The notes under the pieces are model-generated. The model did no database searches. It was not told where the DNA came from and saw only the letters and a list, made by a program, of their open reading frames with translations. A program made the translations under genes and the position numbers. Shown piece by piece: positions 53,993-63,517 of a stretch of 64,000 nt of DNA (positions are counted from its first letter, which is position 1; each line of letters starts with the position of its first letter). The stretch comes from Nodosilinea sp. P-1105 (lineage in GTDB: Bacteria > Cyanobacteriota > Cyanobacteriia > Phormidesmidales > Phormidesmidaceae), in NCBI RefSeq assembly GCF_012911975.1, contig NZ_SMDQ01000004.1, positions 62,001 to 126,000 on the forward strand, read 5' to 3'.

Positions 53993-54781
53993 ATGAAAAC
54001 AAAAGCATTGGTTGATCCAAATTCCGTTTACCGAGAGCAGCTGCTAGAGTTGGGCACGCTGCTACAAACCGCCCGCGAGCAGCAAGGTCATAATCTCGAG
54101 GCCATGGCCGGCCAAATCTTGATTCGCCCTAGTTTACTCGCCGCGATCGAGCAGGGAGACTTAGACAACCTGCCAGAACCGGTCTACATTCGCGGATTAA
54201 TTCGTCGATACGGTGACGCCTTGGGGCTGGATGGCGAAACCTTAGCCAGTCAGTTCTTTACCCCACCGCGTATTCAGCGTTCTTCCTGGAAAGATTCTCC
54301 AGCGGCCCAGCTACGGCCTTTACACCTGTATGGGGCCTATTTTGTGGTGTTGATGATGGCCATTGGTGGCCTGTCTTACTTACTTCGGCAAACCGCTCCG
54401 GAAACCACTATTTTGCCTCCCCTTGAGCCGCTGAATCAGGTGGAAACGGAAACGGCTACCCCTCGGGATGACGATCCCCCAGAGGTGCCAGTGGCTGAAA
54501 ACGACCTACCCGAGTCTGACGCTCCAATCAAGGTCACCACAACGTTGACAGCCCAGTCCTGGCTACGGATTACCGCCGACGGTAGCACTGAATTTGAAGG
54601 CATTCTACAGCCGGGGGATAGTCGTCTGTGGACGGCTGACCAAGCACTCACCATTCGAGCTGGCAATGCTGGCGGGGTGATTATCAGCGTCAATGACAGC
54701 CAGTCAGAAACCTTGGGCCAACCAGGCACTGTCAGAGAGGTCACCTACTCTCCCGATCGCATGGTCAGCCTGATTCAATAG
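53993..54781 (+). CDS. rodZ: RodZ-like helix-turn-helix membrane protein
   Basis: A 262-residue protein with a cytoplasmic HTH (LGTLLQTAREQQGHNLEAMAGQILIRPSLLAAIEQGD), a single transmembrane helix (GAYFVVLMMAIGGLSYLL), a Pro/Glu-rich linker, and a periplasmic DUF4115-like beta domain (LTAQSWLRITADGSTEFEGIL ... VREVTYSP). RodZ links MreB filaments to the wall machinery. It is in an operon with the pseudouridine synthase. Confidence 0.88.
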   Translation: MKTKALVDPNSVYREQLLELGTLLQTAREQQGHNLEAMAGQILIRPSLLAAIEQGDLDNLPEPVYIRGLIRRYGDALGLDGETLASQFFTPPRIQRSSWKDSPAAQLRPLHLYGAYFVVLMMAIGGLSYLLRQTAPETTILPPLEPLNQVETETATPRDDDPPEVPVAENDLPESDAPIKVTTTLTAQSWLRITADGSTEFEGILQPGDSRLWTADQALTIRAGNAGGVIISVNDSQSETLGQPGTVREVTYSPDRMVSLIQ

Positions 54782-54813
54782 GGGCAAGCTTTGGCCTCGG
54801 CAAAATATAACGT

Positions 54814-54884
54814 GAAGCCGAGTTTCTTGTGGCTATCGATCACCGTGTTCGGTGTATGCGACAGCAGCGAGGAAACCCGGCTTC
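54814..54884. ncRNA. Structured intergenic element (long hairpin)
   Basis: GAAGCCGAGTTTCTT and AGGAAACCCGGCTTC pair almost fully (one mismatch, one G-U). The loop contains a second hairpin (CACCG TGTT CGGTG). There is no T-run on either strand, so it is not a standard terminator. It lies between convergent rodZ and the prohibitin-like gene. It could be a bidirectional terminator, a REP-like element or a small RNA. Confidence 0.45.
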
Positions 54885-54894
54885 TATCTACCCC

Positions 54895-55767
54895 CTAGCT
54901 GGCCTTAGATAGGGCCCCGTCTGCTGGGTCATCCTGCTCCACCTGGTCTAGGTTCAAGATAAACGGTAAACTCCCCTGACCCTGACCCATGACCAGTACC
55001 CTGGGCACCTGGGCACCGCCTTCTTTCCAGGCCTCGATCGCTTCTTTTTGCAGCACCAGCCTACCCCCCTGAGCCTTCAAGGTTTCGGCAATTAGGCGCT
55101 GGGACTCGGCTCGACCTTTGGCTCGGTTAATTTCGGCCTGGGCAGATTGTTCAGCTTCCTGAGCAACATAGACCGCTCGCCGGGCTCGCTGCTCGGCAAT
55201 TTGCTTATCTTCTACTGCCTTGGCAAACTCGGGGGAGAAGTTCAAATCAACCACGCTGGTGTCTAGGACCAAAATGCCGTACTTGTCTAAACGAGAGGTG
55301 AGGGCATCGTCAAAGTCCTTTTTCAAATCAGCCCGCTGGGTAATCGCCTCTTCGACCGTGCGCAAGGCGGCAGCAATTTTGAATGACTCCTGGGTTTGGG
55401 GAGCCACAATTTTAGAAACCAGGTTTTCTAATGTGCCCTGGGTGCGGCGAATATTGACGACTTCAGTGGGATCGAGGCGAAAGTTAATGGCAAACCGACC
55501 GGACAAATCTTGCAGATCCTTGGTGGAACTTTGGGCGGGTACCTCAAACTTCTGCACTGTAACGTCGTAGACGTCTACATTGGACACTAACGGAGGCTTA
55601 AAGTGAATACCCTCTAACAAAGCACCATCTTGGGACTTGCCTAAAATACTGAGTACCCCAGCCTGGCCAGGGTTAACAATGACGAAACTACTGGTCAGCA
55701 GTGCCAAGCCGATGATGGCGAGAAAGCTTAGCACCACTGGCTGCCAGTTGAGAGACGAAGATTTCAA
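54895..55767 (-). CDS. Prohibitin-like SPFH/band-7 protein
   Basis: A 290-residue membrane-anchored protein. The N-terminal helix (VVLSFLAIIGLALLTSSFVIV) is followed by VNPGQAGVLSILGKSQDGALLEGIHFKPPLV, the SPFH start, and RLDKYGILVLDTSVVDLNFSPEF with a long coiled coil (KAVEDKQIAEQRARRAVYVAQEAEQ). It matches the cyanobacterial prohibitin type (Synechocystis Slr1106). It probably forms large rings at the plasma or thylakoid membrane. Confidence 0.93.
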   Translation of the reverse strand: MKSSSLNWQPVVLSFLAIIGLALLTSSFVIVNPGQAGVLSILGKSQDGALLEGIHFKPPLVSNVDVYDVTVQKFEVPAQSSTKDLQDLSGRFAINFRLDPTEVVNIRRTQGTLENLVSKIVAPQTQESFKIAAALRTVEEAITQRADLKKDFDDALTSRLDKYGILVLDTSVVDLNFSPEFAKAVEDKQIAEQRARRAVYVAQEAEQSAQAEINRAKGRAESQRLIAETLKAQGGRLVLQKEAIEAWKEGGAQVPRVLVMGQGQGSLPFILNLDQVEQDDPADGALSKAS

Positions 55768-56101
55768 AAGAATTGCCTACACTATCTGCTCTTCTAAGGT
55801 ATCGGTTTTAAAGGTTGTTTGGAAAGCCAAAGAGCGTCTCAGGCTATCCCTGTGGAGTAGGCCCATGTCCTCAAGCTTTAGCAGTTTTACGGCCTCTTGG
55901 CGGCAAACTATACCTAGCAATAGTCCGAATACTGTTCTGGGCAAGGGCTGAAACTACAGATTTCTCGTTGACCAAGTCATTGGGTAAGAGGTCTGAAACC
56001 CTAGTTCTACCGATGGTCATCCAAAACAGTCTAGAGTGTTGTCTGGGATGACCTTTTTCAAGCAACCTCCTGGGCCGAGGTCGGGGGAATTTTTATAGAT
56101 T
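55768..56101. other. Intergenic region with an orphan plus-strand terminator
   Basis: No open frame looks coding. A terminator-like hairpin at 56015-56058 is oriented for plus-strand transcription, although no plus-strand gene lies within 1.2 kb upstream. This raises the possibility of an unannotated RNA. Confidence 0.45.
56015..56058 (+). terminator. Terminator-like hairpin with T-run, no assigned gene
   Basis: GGTCATCC and GGATGACC flank a partly paired internal stretch and are followed by TTTTT. On the minus strand there is no T-run after the stem. Confidence 0.55.
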
Positions 56102-57145
56102 TTACAACCCTAAGATCTGGCCAGAGCCCTCGACCACCTCACCAATGGCATAGGCGGCTATCTGACGCTGTTGAAACCAACGTAAAGTCTGGTTGACCTG
56201 GTCTGCGGGCACCACTAGGGCAAAACCAATGCCCATATTAAAGGTGTTATACATATCGACCAGAGGTACTGCCCCAGCTTCGGCCAACCAGGCGAAGCTG
56301 GAGGGAACCGGCCAGGCTGCTGGATTTAACCGCAGACTTTGCCCCGCACCAAGACAACGGGGCAGGTTTTCGGGTAAACCACCGCCGGTAATATGGGCCA
56401 TGCCGTGAAGGGCCAACCCTTCACGGCGGGCGCTGAGCACTGGATCAACGTAAATCCGAGTAGGCGTTAAAAATATCTCCCCTAGGCTGGCGGTGCCAAC
56501 CGCTGCCACTGACTCCGACCAGGTGTAACCCACGCTGCCATCGGGACGCTGTGCCTGGTCCACAATTTTGCGCACCAGGCTAAGACCGTTGCTGTGAATG
56601 CCGCTGCTGGCTAGCCCAATGACGCGATCGCCCACCTGAACCTGGCTACCGTCTAAGATGTGCGCCTTTTCCACAACACCGACACAAAACCCCGCCAGGT
56701 CATACTCCCCAGGACCATAAAAACCAGGCATTTCAGCGGTTTCCCCTCCCAGTAGGGCGCAGCCAGCTTGCCGACAGCCCTGGGTAATCCCCTCTACCAC
56801 CTGGGCCAGGGTGGTAGGTTCTAGCTTGCCAGTAGCCAGATAGTCAAGGAAAAACAGGGGCTCGGCCCCACTGGTAAGAATGTCGTTGACACACATGGCC
56901 ACCAGGTCAATGCCAACGGTGCTATGGCGATTTGTGACCTGGGCAATCTTTAGCTTCGTCCCAACGCCATCAGTCCCTGAGACCAGCACTGGCTGTTGAT
57001 AACCAGCGGGGATTTCACAGAGACCGCTAAAGCCGCCCAGAGCCCCCAAAACTTCAGGGCGACGGGTGCTGTCCACCATTGACCGAATCCGCTGCACAAA
57101 GTCACGTCCGGCCTCTACATCTACACCTGCATCCCGGTAGTCCAT
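56102..57145 (-). CDS. purM: Phosphoribosylformylglycinamidine cyclo-ligase (AIR synthetase)
   Basis: Makes aminoimidazole ribotide in purine synthesis. The 347-residue protein has [70 protein letters not shown], and [14 protein letters not shown] chose the ATG at 57145; the longer frame begins with TTG and no ribosome site. Confidence 0.95.
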   Translation of the reverse strand: MDYRDAGVDVEAGRDFVQRIRSMVDSTRRPEVLGALGGFSGLCEIPAGYQQPVLVSGTDGVGTKLKIAQVTNRHSTVGIDLVAMCVNDILTSGAEPLFFLDYLATGKLEPTTLAQVVEGITQGCRQAGCALLGGETAEMPGFYGPGEYDLAGFCVGVVEKAHILDGSQVQVGDRVIGLASSGIHSNGLSLVRKIVDQAQRPDGSVGYTWSESVAAVGTASLGEIFLTPTRIYVDPVLSARREGLALHGMAHITGGGLPENLPRCLGAGQSLRLNPAAWPVPSSFAWLAEAGAVPLVDMYNTFNMGIGFALVVPADQVNQTLRWFQQRQIAAYAIGEVVEGSGQILGL

Positions 57146-57793
57146 GGGGTCTGAATCCTGAATTAAATGGGCCAATCCTTTACCTTAAAATATTCCAGCT
57201 CCAAAATACCTTTGGGATTGTGGCTGGCTTCTAACGCCTGACGCCTGAATTCCTCCCACTCAATATCGTGGCCAATATTACTCCAGCTGACCTTGATGCT
57301 CAGCTCCAGGCCAGTTCGGATCCAAAATCACTCTTTTTACTGGTCAGGAGCGATCGCAGACTCGCCTCGCAGCGTGTAGTTTTTTTAAATTTTGAGATGC
57401 ATTTTTCTGGGCGATCGCCCCTCAGTCTTTGACGAAAGTTCCCCCAAACCCGAGTCAGACTGATTATTTTTTTGCAGCATTGTTGGCTCGACTCATAAAG
57501 AAAGCTAAACATTTTATTGGGTTGGACGGTGGCAACAACCCTAGTTATGTCAGTTGGTTGCGCCATTGCTGGCAAGGGTGACCCAACTTTATTTTTTCCA
57601 CAGATTTTAAGCCAAGGGAATTTCCCCGGATTCGCAACCCAGCCTCTTCGTGTTAGGTTACATTTCGACAAAAAACCGAGAGCAAATTTTTAATGGGTAT
57701 GAGATTTAAGACCGCCAACTCGCAGTCTGTTCTGAACCAACTGATGGTTTCAGGATCGATCTCAGCCCCTCCTGTTGATTTCTTTTGGTGTAC
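57146..57793. other. Long intergenic region, possible short coding remnant
   Basis: No firm gene. On the minus strand (about 57160-57324) a startless frame reads LELSIKVSWSNIGHDIEWEE and [18 protein letters not shown] and stops just before purM; it looks like a gene remnant. A separate minus frame at 57300-57671 has no family features and I do not call it. Confidence 0.35.
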
Positions 57794-58813
57794 ATGAAAC
57801 ATCGCGTAATAGGCGGGCTGACTGTTGCAGTCGCCATGTCCGTCTTAGGAGCACCGTTGCCCAGCCAAGCCCAGGATTCTGGCGAAAGCCGCCTGGATAC
57901 TCAAACTCAACACAATCTCGATATTCTCTCCCTTTCTGATTCTGAAATTTCTGAAACAGGTTTGTCAGCTATCTCTGACGCCTCATCCATTGAGCCAGCC
58001 GACCCTGAATCAGCGACCCTAGCAACGTCGCCAGTCCAAGAATTTGAATCCGCCACTGTGTTTGCCCATGCCCTCGATGCCCGGCAGGCAGCCACCATCT
58101 ATATCCGCTCTATTCCCGTCGTCACCTTGATTGGTGGGGAATTAGAGACCCTCAGCAGCACTAAGTCTGACGCCGATTTGCAGGCTACCACTGGCACCGA
58201 TGTTGCAGATGCTGGTCCTGTGGCTCAAGCAAATCTGATTCTGGCCCGGCTGGAAGGCTTAGCGGCGGATAGCGAGGTGGAAGCGATTAAAGCTCGGTGG
58301 GACGATGATGACGAGGCTTTTGTCGTCAGCTGGCAAGACGAGGATCTGCTGACGGTCAATAGTCGAATCATTCTGCCCGATACTACGGAAGATCCGGCGG
58401 AAGATGCCCTACACATTGCCAATCGGTTGCGACGTCTACTGGGGGATGCCCCACCGCTGGAACAGGTGGAAGGCATGCCTGAACCGCCCCAACCTCAAGA
58501 GGTAGCTGTGGTCGCGTCCACCCTCACGGGTATGGCGTCCTGGTATGGTCCTGGTTTCCATGGTCGACGTAGCGCCAGTGGCGAGGTATTTGACCAAAAC
58601 GCCCTAACGGCAGCCCATCGTACGCTACCATTTGGCACCCAGGTGCGCGTCACTAATCTCAATAATGGGCGTCAAGTGGTGGTCCGGATTAACGATCGCG
58701 GCCCCTTCAGTGGCGGTCGAGTGATTGACCTCTCGGCGGCGGCGGCCTCTAGCATTGGTCTGCGATCCAGTGGGGTTGGTCGGGTGCGGTTAGAGGTTCT
58801 GTCAGCTCCCTAG
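57794..58813 (+). CDS. rlpA: RlpA-like double-psi beta-barrel protein (septal-ring lytic transglycosylase type)
   Basis: A 339-residue exported protein. It has a signal peptide ([20 protein letters not shown]), a long acidic Ser/Thr/Asp-rich middle region (about 30-230), and a C-terminal DPBB domain: [57 protein letters not shown]. RlpA cleaves peptidoglycan strands lacking stem peptides or helps septum formation. No SPOR domain is present. The ATG at 57794 is chosen over upstream TTG/GTG. Confidence 0.9.
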   Translation: MKHRVIGGLTVAVAMSVLGAPLPSQAQDSGESRLDTQTQHNLDILSLSDSEISETGLSAISDASSIEPADPESATLATSPVQEFESATVFAHALDARQAATIYIRSIPVVTLIGGELETLSSTKSDADLQATTGTDVADAGPVAQANLILARLEGLAADSEVEAIKARWDDDDEAFVVSWQDEDLLTVNSRIILPDTTEDPAEDALHIANRLRRLLGDAPPLEQVEGMPEPPQPQEVAVVASTLTGMASWYGPGFHGRRSASGEVFDQNALTAAHRTLPFGTQVRVTNLNNGRQVVVRINDRGPFSGGRVIDLSAAAASSIGLRSSGVGRVRLEVLSAP

Positions 58814-59578
58814 TACTGCCTGGCAAGGGTATTACCAGTGCTGTTGAAGGTGTCAGGTGCTAGGTGTCAGGTATTAGGCATGGTTGGCCGACTTATGCTG
58901 GACCATGCTAGGGCGCGCCATCACGGCCACCTGATTACGCCTGAATCATGAGGTCTAACCATAACTAAGCTGTGGCCTTTCCACTAATGCTCAGTCAAGC
59001 CAGAAGTGACAGGTCAACAGGGTCTGCAGTGCAAGGTTTTCAGCCTGTCATCTTTAACTTGATAGACCAACTAGCCTCTCAGCCAAAATTCGATTCTGGA
59101 CTTGTACCTTCCCAATGGCTTCGTTGGGGAGGTATTTTTGTAAAAGGGGTTACATTCAGGTATCGGTAGCCGTCTTGGTGGGGCCACCACGGGCGTCAGG
59201 GATGACTCTCAAAATAAAGTACCTGTTAGAGCCGTTACCCCATAGTGGGCTCCCGCCTGCAAAAGAATGACGTTGGGACTTGATTAACTGGCAATTCCCT
59301 TAGTTGAATCTTGATGGTACCTCCAGAAAAACAAACCTCCTGTTAATGAGATTAGTTTAGGCCTCGACTAGCGTAGAAAAATAATCAGGCATTGAGCTGA
59401 CTGTTCGTATCCATAAGGGCACTGGTAGGTAGGGTGCTGCCGCAGGAAGTAGCCTGCTAGTGATCGATTCACCACAACACGATTGAGTGCCAGTTTAATC
59501 TGGTAGGGTAGTAACTTTGGAAACCGAGGGCCGGAATTTCAGCTGTCACAAGCGGTCACGCAGCAAAGGTAGGGGATT
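58814..59578. other. Long intergenic region before panC-cmk
   Basis: 765 bp with no convincing gene. It contains a GGTGTCAGGTGCTAGG-type short repeat (58849-58878). A frame of 65 codons near 58972 has no family features. No tRNA or known RNA was recognised. Confidence 0.5.
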
Positions 59579-61150
59579 GTGCGAGTACTTAAGACGGTTG
59601 AAGGATTAAAGCGTTATTTGGCGCAACAGCGGGGACAGGCGACTGACCAGGGGCAGCCGCCTCAGGTGGGGTTGGTGCCAACCATGGGGGGGCTACATCG
59701 GGGACATCTTAGTCTGATCCAGCGGGCTCGGCGGGAAAATGAGGTCGTGGTCGTCAGTATGTTTCTGAATTCCCTACAATTTGGTCCAGGGGAGGACTTG
59801 GCCACCTACCCCCAGACCCATAGCCAAGATCTGCAGCTGTGTGCCCAGGCGGCTGTGGATATCGTCTTTATGCCGACTCCCCAGACCCTATATGGCACGT
59901 CAAATCCCATTGCCGGGAATTTGACCCAGGTGATTCCGCCCAAGGATATGATGGCAGTTCTATGTGGCCCCTACCGGCCGGGTCACTTTGAGGGAGTCGC
60001 CACCGTGGTCACAAAGCTACTGAGCCTTGTGGCCCCCGATCGCGCCTACTTTGGCCGCAAAGATGCCCAGCAACTGGCGATTATTAAACGGCTAAGCCAG
60101 GATCTAAACTTGCCAGGGCAGCTGATTGGGTGCCCCACCGTCCGGGAGCCGAGTGGTTTGGCCCTCAGTTCTCGCAATACTTACCTCAGCCCAGTGGAGC
60201 GCCAGCAGGCGACTATTCTCCATGATGGATTGATGGCAGCTAAAACCTTGTTTCGATCTGGTGAGCGCTCTAGCTCGGCCCTGATTGAAGCGGTGCGGCA
60301 GCCTATTGCCCAGGTGACTGCGGTCGATTTGCAGTATGTGGAGCTAGTGCACCCAGACACGCTGGAGCCCCTGGAAACGTTGACATCTATAGGCCTGTTG
60401 GCCTTGGCGGCCCATCTGGGTACAACCCGCTTGATTGACAACCTACTGCTGCGCCACCGTCAACCGATTGTGGCCATTGATGGCCCAGCAGGGGCGGGTA
60501 AGTCGACGGTAGCTCGGCAGGTGGCTGAGCGGTTACATTTACTCTACCTGGATAGTGGGGCCATGTACCGGGCTGTTACCTGGTTGGCCCTAGAACAAGG
60601 GGTGGATCTCCAGGATGAGGTGGCCCTGGCAGAGTTATTACCCGACTGTGACCTGCAGCTAGCCCCGTCTGGGGATGACCCAAAGTTTGCCGCTTACCCC
60701 AGCCGCATTTGGTTGAGTGGGCGAGAGGTGACGGCCTTAATTCGCAGTCCAGAGGTAACGGCGCAAGTGTCAGTAGTGGCTGCCCAGCCTGCGGTGCGGG
60801 AAACCCTACTGCGCCAGCAGCAGCAGTACGGCATTAGCGGCGGCGTAGTGATGGAAGGTCGCGATATTGGCACCCAGGTGTTTCCCCAGGCGGAACTAAA
60901 AATTTTCTTGACTGCCTCTGTAGCTGAACGAGCCCGCCGCCGCCAGCGAGACCTGGCAGCGCAGCAGCAGCCCAATGCCAGCCTGGAAGACCTAGAGCGG
61001 GCAATTGACGATCGCGATCGCAAAGACAGTACACGCCGGGTGGCTCCGCTCAGGAAGGCCGATGATGCGATCGAGCTGAATACCGATGGCCTATCTATCG
61101 AAGATGTGGTGGAGAGGATTGTGGGGTTGTTTGAGCAACGGGTGAGGTAG
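59579..61150 (+). CDS. panC-cmk: Bifunctional pantoate-beta-alanine ligase / cytidylate kinase
   Basis: A 523-residue fusion. Residues 1 to about 290 are PanC, which makes pantothenate: VPTMGGLHRGHLSLIQRAR, GHFEGVATVVTKLL, YFGRKDAQQLAIIKRL. From about 296, IVAIDGPAGAGKSTVARQVA starts the CMP kinase, with YLDSGAMYRAVTWLAL, GRDIGTQVFPQAELKIFL and IDDRDRKDSTR. This fusion is typical of cyanobacteria. The start is GTG at 59579 after AGGGG. It is followed 93 bp later by aroE. Confidence 0.96.
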   Translation: MRVLKTVEGLKRYLAQQRGQATDQGQPPQVGLVPTMGGLHRGHLSLIQRARRENEVVVVSMFLNSLQFGPGEDLATYPQTHSQDLQLCAQAAVDIVFMPTPQTLYGTSNPIAGNLTQVIPPKDMMAVLCGPYRPGHFEGVATVVTKLLSLVAPDRAYFGRKDAQQLAIIKRLSQDLNLPGQLIGCPTVREPSGLALSSRNTYLSPVERQQATILHDGLMAAKTLFRSGERSSSALIEAVRQPIAQVTAVDLQYVELVHPDTLEPLETLTSIGLLALAAHLGTTRLIDNLLLRHRQPIVAIDGPAGAGKSTVARQVAERLHLLYLDSGAMYRAVTWLALEQGVDLQDEVALAELLPDCDLQLAPSGDDPKFAAYPSRIWLSGREVTALIRSPEVTAQVSVVAAQPAVRETLLRQQQQYGISGGVVMEGRDIGTQVFPQAELKIFLTASVAERARRRQRDLAAQQQPNASLEDLERAIDDRDRKDSTRRVAPLRKADDAIELNTDGLSIEDVVERIVGLFEQRVR

Positions 61151-61227
61151 GGGAATGAAGAGGTGGGGAAGATGAGGAAGGTGGGGGAGGTGGGGAGGTA
61201 GGGGCGGACCCATGGGTTCGTTCTGGG
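61143..61227 (+). repeat. Purine tract plus dispersed GTAGGGGCGGACCCATGGG element
   Basis: A G/A-rich tract (GAGGTGGGGAAGATGAGGAA...) ends in GGTAGGGGCGGACCCATGGG, related to the elements at 19051 and 6214. It lies between panC-cmk and aroE. Confidence 0.6.
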
Positions 61228-61243
61228 GGGAATATCAAACAAA

Positions 61244-62125
61244 ATGATGGACAAGGCGATGGTGATTACGGGTAAAACTAAACTCCTAGGGGTCATCGGT
61301 GACCCGGTGGTGCATTCACTGTCGCCGGTGATGCACAATGCGGCTCTGGAGGCCCTGGGGGTTGACTATGTATATGTGGCACTGCCAGTAAAAACAGGGG
61401 ATTTGGCCAGGGCGATCGCTGGCTTTACCGCCATTGGCTTGCAAGGGTTCAACCTCACTATTCCCCACAAGCAAGCCATCTTGCCGCTACTCACGGATAT
61501 CACTGCCGAAGCCCAGGCGGTGGGGGCGGTGAATACCGTATGGCGCACTGATCAGGGCTGGAGCGGGACAAACACTGACGTGGCTGGGTTCATCGCTCCC
61601 CTTCAGGCATTACAGGATTGGCGTCAAAGGACTGTTGTGGTGCTGGGCAACGGCGGGGCCGCCCGAGCCGTAGTGGCAGGCTGCGGGCAGCTGGGGTTTG
61701 GGCAGATCTACGTGGTGGGCCGTAACTCGCAAAAGCTGGCCGCCTTTCAGACCAGCTGGGTAGACTCTCCCCTAAAGCCGCCGCTGATCGTGCAACCATG
61801 GGAAGCTTTGCCGACCCTATTACCGGAGGCCGACCTGATTGTGAATACGACCCCGGTGGGCATGCATACCACCGCTGACCAAACTCCCTTAGACGCGATC
61901 GCCCTGGCCCTGGCTCCCTCCAGCGCTGTGGTGTATGACCTGATTTACACGCCGCGGCCCACCCAATTACTCACCCTAGCGGCCCAGCGGGGGCTGGTCA
62001 CCCTAGACGGCCTGGAGATGCTAGTGCAGCAGGGGGCGGCAGCCCTGGAACTTTGGCTGCAGCAGCCCGCCCCTGTGGACACCATGCGAGTTGCCCTAGA
62101 CACCTGGCTAGCGCCAACTTCCTAG
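61244..62125 (+). CDS. aroE: Shikimate dehydrogenase
   Basis: Reduces 3-dehydroshikimate with NADPH in aromatic amino-acid synthesis. The 293-residue protein has GVIGDPVVHSLSPVMHNAAL, FNLTIPHKQAILPLL with the catalytic Lys, AVNTVWRTDQGWSGTNTDVAGF, the Rossmann motif VVLGNGGAARAVVAG, and DLIVNTTPVGMH. The exact start is uncertain: the two adjacent ATGs at 61244 and an ATG at 61259 all lack a strong ribosome site. Confidence 0.93.
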   Translation: MMDKAMVITGKTKLLGVIGDPVVHSLSPVMHNAALEALGVDYVYVALPVKTGDLARAIAGFTAIGLQGFNLTIPHKQAILPLLTDITAEAQAVGAVNTVWRTDQGWSGTNTDVAGFIAPLQALQDWRQRTVVVLGNGGAARAVVAGCGQLGFGQIYVVGRNSQKLAAFQTSWVDSPLKPPLIVQPWEALPTLLPEADLIVNTTPVGMHTTADQTPLDAIALALAPSSAVVYDLIYTPRPTQLLTLAAQRGLVTLDGLEMLVQQGAAALELWLQQPAPVDTMRVALDTWLAPTS

Positions 62126-62201
62126 CCATGCCCCCGACTCACCCCATGGCCAAACCACGATAAACTGAGACAGACAACTATCAGCTGCCCCGAGGAGACC
62201 C

Positions 62202-62630
62202 ATGATACGGCGTGGACTAATAACCGGCATCTTAGTGGCTATTTTGTGGTTGGTCAGTGGTCTACAGCTAACGGCTCAGGCACTGACGCCCATCGAGCTA
62301 ACGGATCTGAGCTATCAGGCTTGCCCCGCCGAAATGGCCGATGGCATGGTAGTGTCTGGCTCCATCCAAGAGGCTAATTGCTATCTAATTACCGGCAAAG
62401 CCATCAACCGCTCGGGTAAACCGGTGGTCAATGCTGATATTTTTGGCCGCATCTACGATGCCAATGCCAACCCTGTGATGCAAAACCGGACTCGCTTGGG
62501 CTCCATTGATCAAGTACCCCCTGGGGAAAGCGATTTTCAGCTGCGGGTCTCCGTGGCCGCCAACCAGCCAGAACCCCTCAGGCTTGAGCAATTTAAGGCC
62601 TCTGGTTTTTCGGGCAAGGTGCGCCGATAG
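62202..62630 (+). CDS. Small exported protein of unknown function
   Basis: A 142-residue protein with a signal peptide (MIRRGLITGILVAILWLVSG..., cleavage near AQA). The mature part has two Cys (CPAEMADG, EANCYLITG) that could pair and a beta-rich pattern (CYLITGKAINRSGKPVVNAD, FGRIYDANANPV) like FxLYD-type extracellular domains. The ATG is preceded by GAGGAG. Probably periplasmic. Co-directional with aroE; no known role. Confidence 0.75.
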   Translation: MIRRGLITGILVAILWLVSGLQLTAQALTPIELTDLSYQACPAEMADGMVVSGSIQEANCYLITGKAINRSGKPVVNADIFGRIYDANANPVMQNRTRLGSIDQVPPGESDFQLRVSVAANQPEPLRLEQFKASGFSGKVRR

Positions 62631-62707
62631 GTGTAGTCTCTGGCGATCATGCCGATGGTGGGCACCCCCCCTTTTCATAGACCCCATGGTTCAATGGATA
62701 GCTGAGA

Positions 62708-63517
62708 TTAGCGAGGGGCATAGTAGGTGCCGCGAATGCCTGTGGGAGAGAGAAGAATCTGCCACAGTTGGTTTTTACGGGCTCTGAACCCACCGGCACA
62801 ACTGAGTAGGTAATACTTCCATAACCGATAAAACGACTCATCGTAAATTTGCTTTAATTCAGGCCAGTGCCGATTGAAGTTATAGAACCAGGCCATTAAA
62901 GTTTTGTCGTAGTCGGGCCCGAAACTATGCCAGTCTTCAAGGATAAACAGGTCCTCAATTGCAGCTGTAATTTGTTTGGCCGACGGCAGCATGGAATTTG
63001 GGAAAATATAGGTTTCAATCCAGGGTTCTGTTCGCACCTGGCTCTGGTTAGAGCCGATAGTGTGTAACAGGAACCGACCTGTATCTTTTAGGCAACGGCG
63101 CACTGTTTCAAGGTAGGTGCGGTAATTTTTCTGGCCTACATGTTCAAACATACCGACCGAGAAAATTCGATCAAAGGATTCTCTGATGTCCCGATAATCT
63201 TGCAGGCGAATGTCCACTGGCAAAGCTCGACAGCGCTCACGAGCCAGTTCAGCTTGCTGCTTTGACACCGTGAGCCCAACGACTTCCACCCCATAATGTT
63301 CGGCAATATACTGGGCCATACCGCCCCAGCCGCAGCCAATATCTAAGATTCGCATACCTGGCTGAATATCAAGTTTGCGGCAAATGAGCTCAATTTTGGC
63401 CTGCTGGGCTGCGTCTAAATCGGGAGCATTTTTCCAGTAAGCACAACTATAAATCATCCGCTGGTCGAGCATCGCCTGATACAGTTGGTTGCCGCGATCG
63501 TAGTGAACCTGGCCCAC
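62708..63517 (-). CDS. Cyclopropane-fatty-acid-synthase-like SAM methyltransferase, short form
   Basis: A 269-residue CFA-type methyltransferase. It starts with VGQVHYDRGNQLYQAMLDQ and continues YSCAYWKNAPDLDAAQQAKI, the SAM site MRILDIGCGWGGMAQYIAE, VGLTVSKQQAELARERC, SVGMFEHVGQKNY, FLLHTIGS, and a C-terminal YYLLSCAGGFRARKNQLWQI. Compared with E. coli Cfa it begins at about residue 115, lacking the N-terminal lipid-binding domain. The start is GTG at 63517 with no clear ribosome site. Either a genuine short enzyme or an N-terminally truncated gene. It could methylate unsaturated lipids or another substrate. Confidence 0.8.
   Translation of the reverse strand: MGQVHYDRGNQLYQAMLDQRMIYSCAYWKNAPDLDAAQQAKIELICRKLDIQPGMRILDIGCGWGGMAQYIAEHYGVEVVGLTVSKQQAELARERCRALPVDIRLQDYRDIRESFDRIFSVGMFEHVGQKNYRTYLETVRRCLKDTGRFLLHTIGSNQSQVRTEPWIETYIFPNSMLPSAKQITAAIEDLFILEDWHSFGPDYDKTLMAWFYNFNRHWPELKQIYDESFYRLWKYYLLSCAGGFRARKNQLWQILLSPTGIRGTYYAPR

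Noticed and set aside
57300-57671. 123-codon minus-strand frame
   Set aside because: High in Lys/Cys/Arg with HIP1 sites in frame, no family features or ribosome site; likely chance.
58972-59169. 65-codon frame upstream of panC-cmk
   Set aside because: No start signal, no motif, atypical composition.
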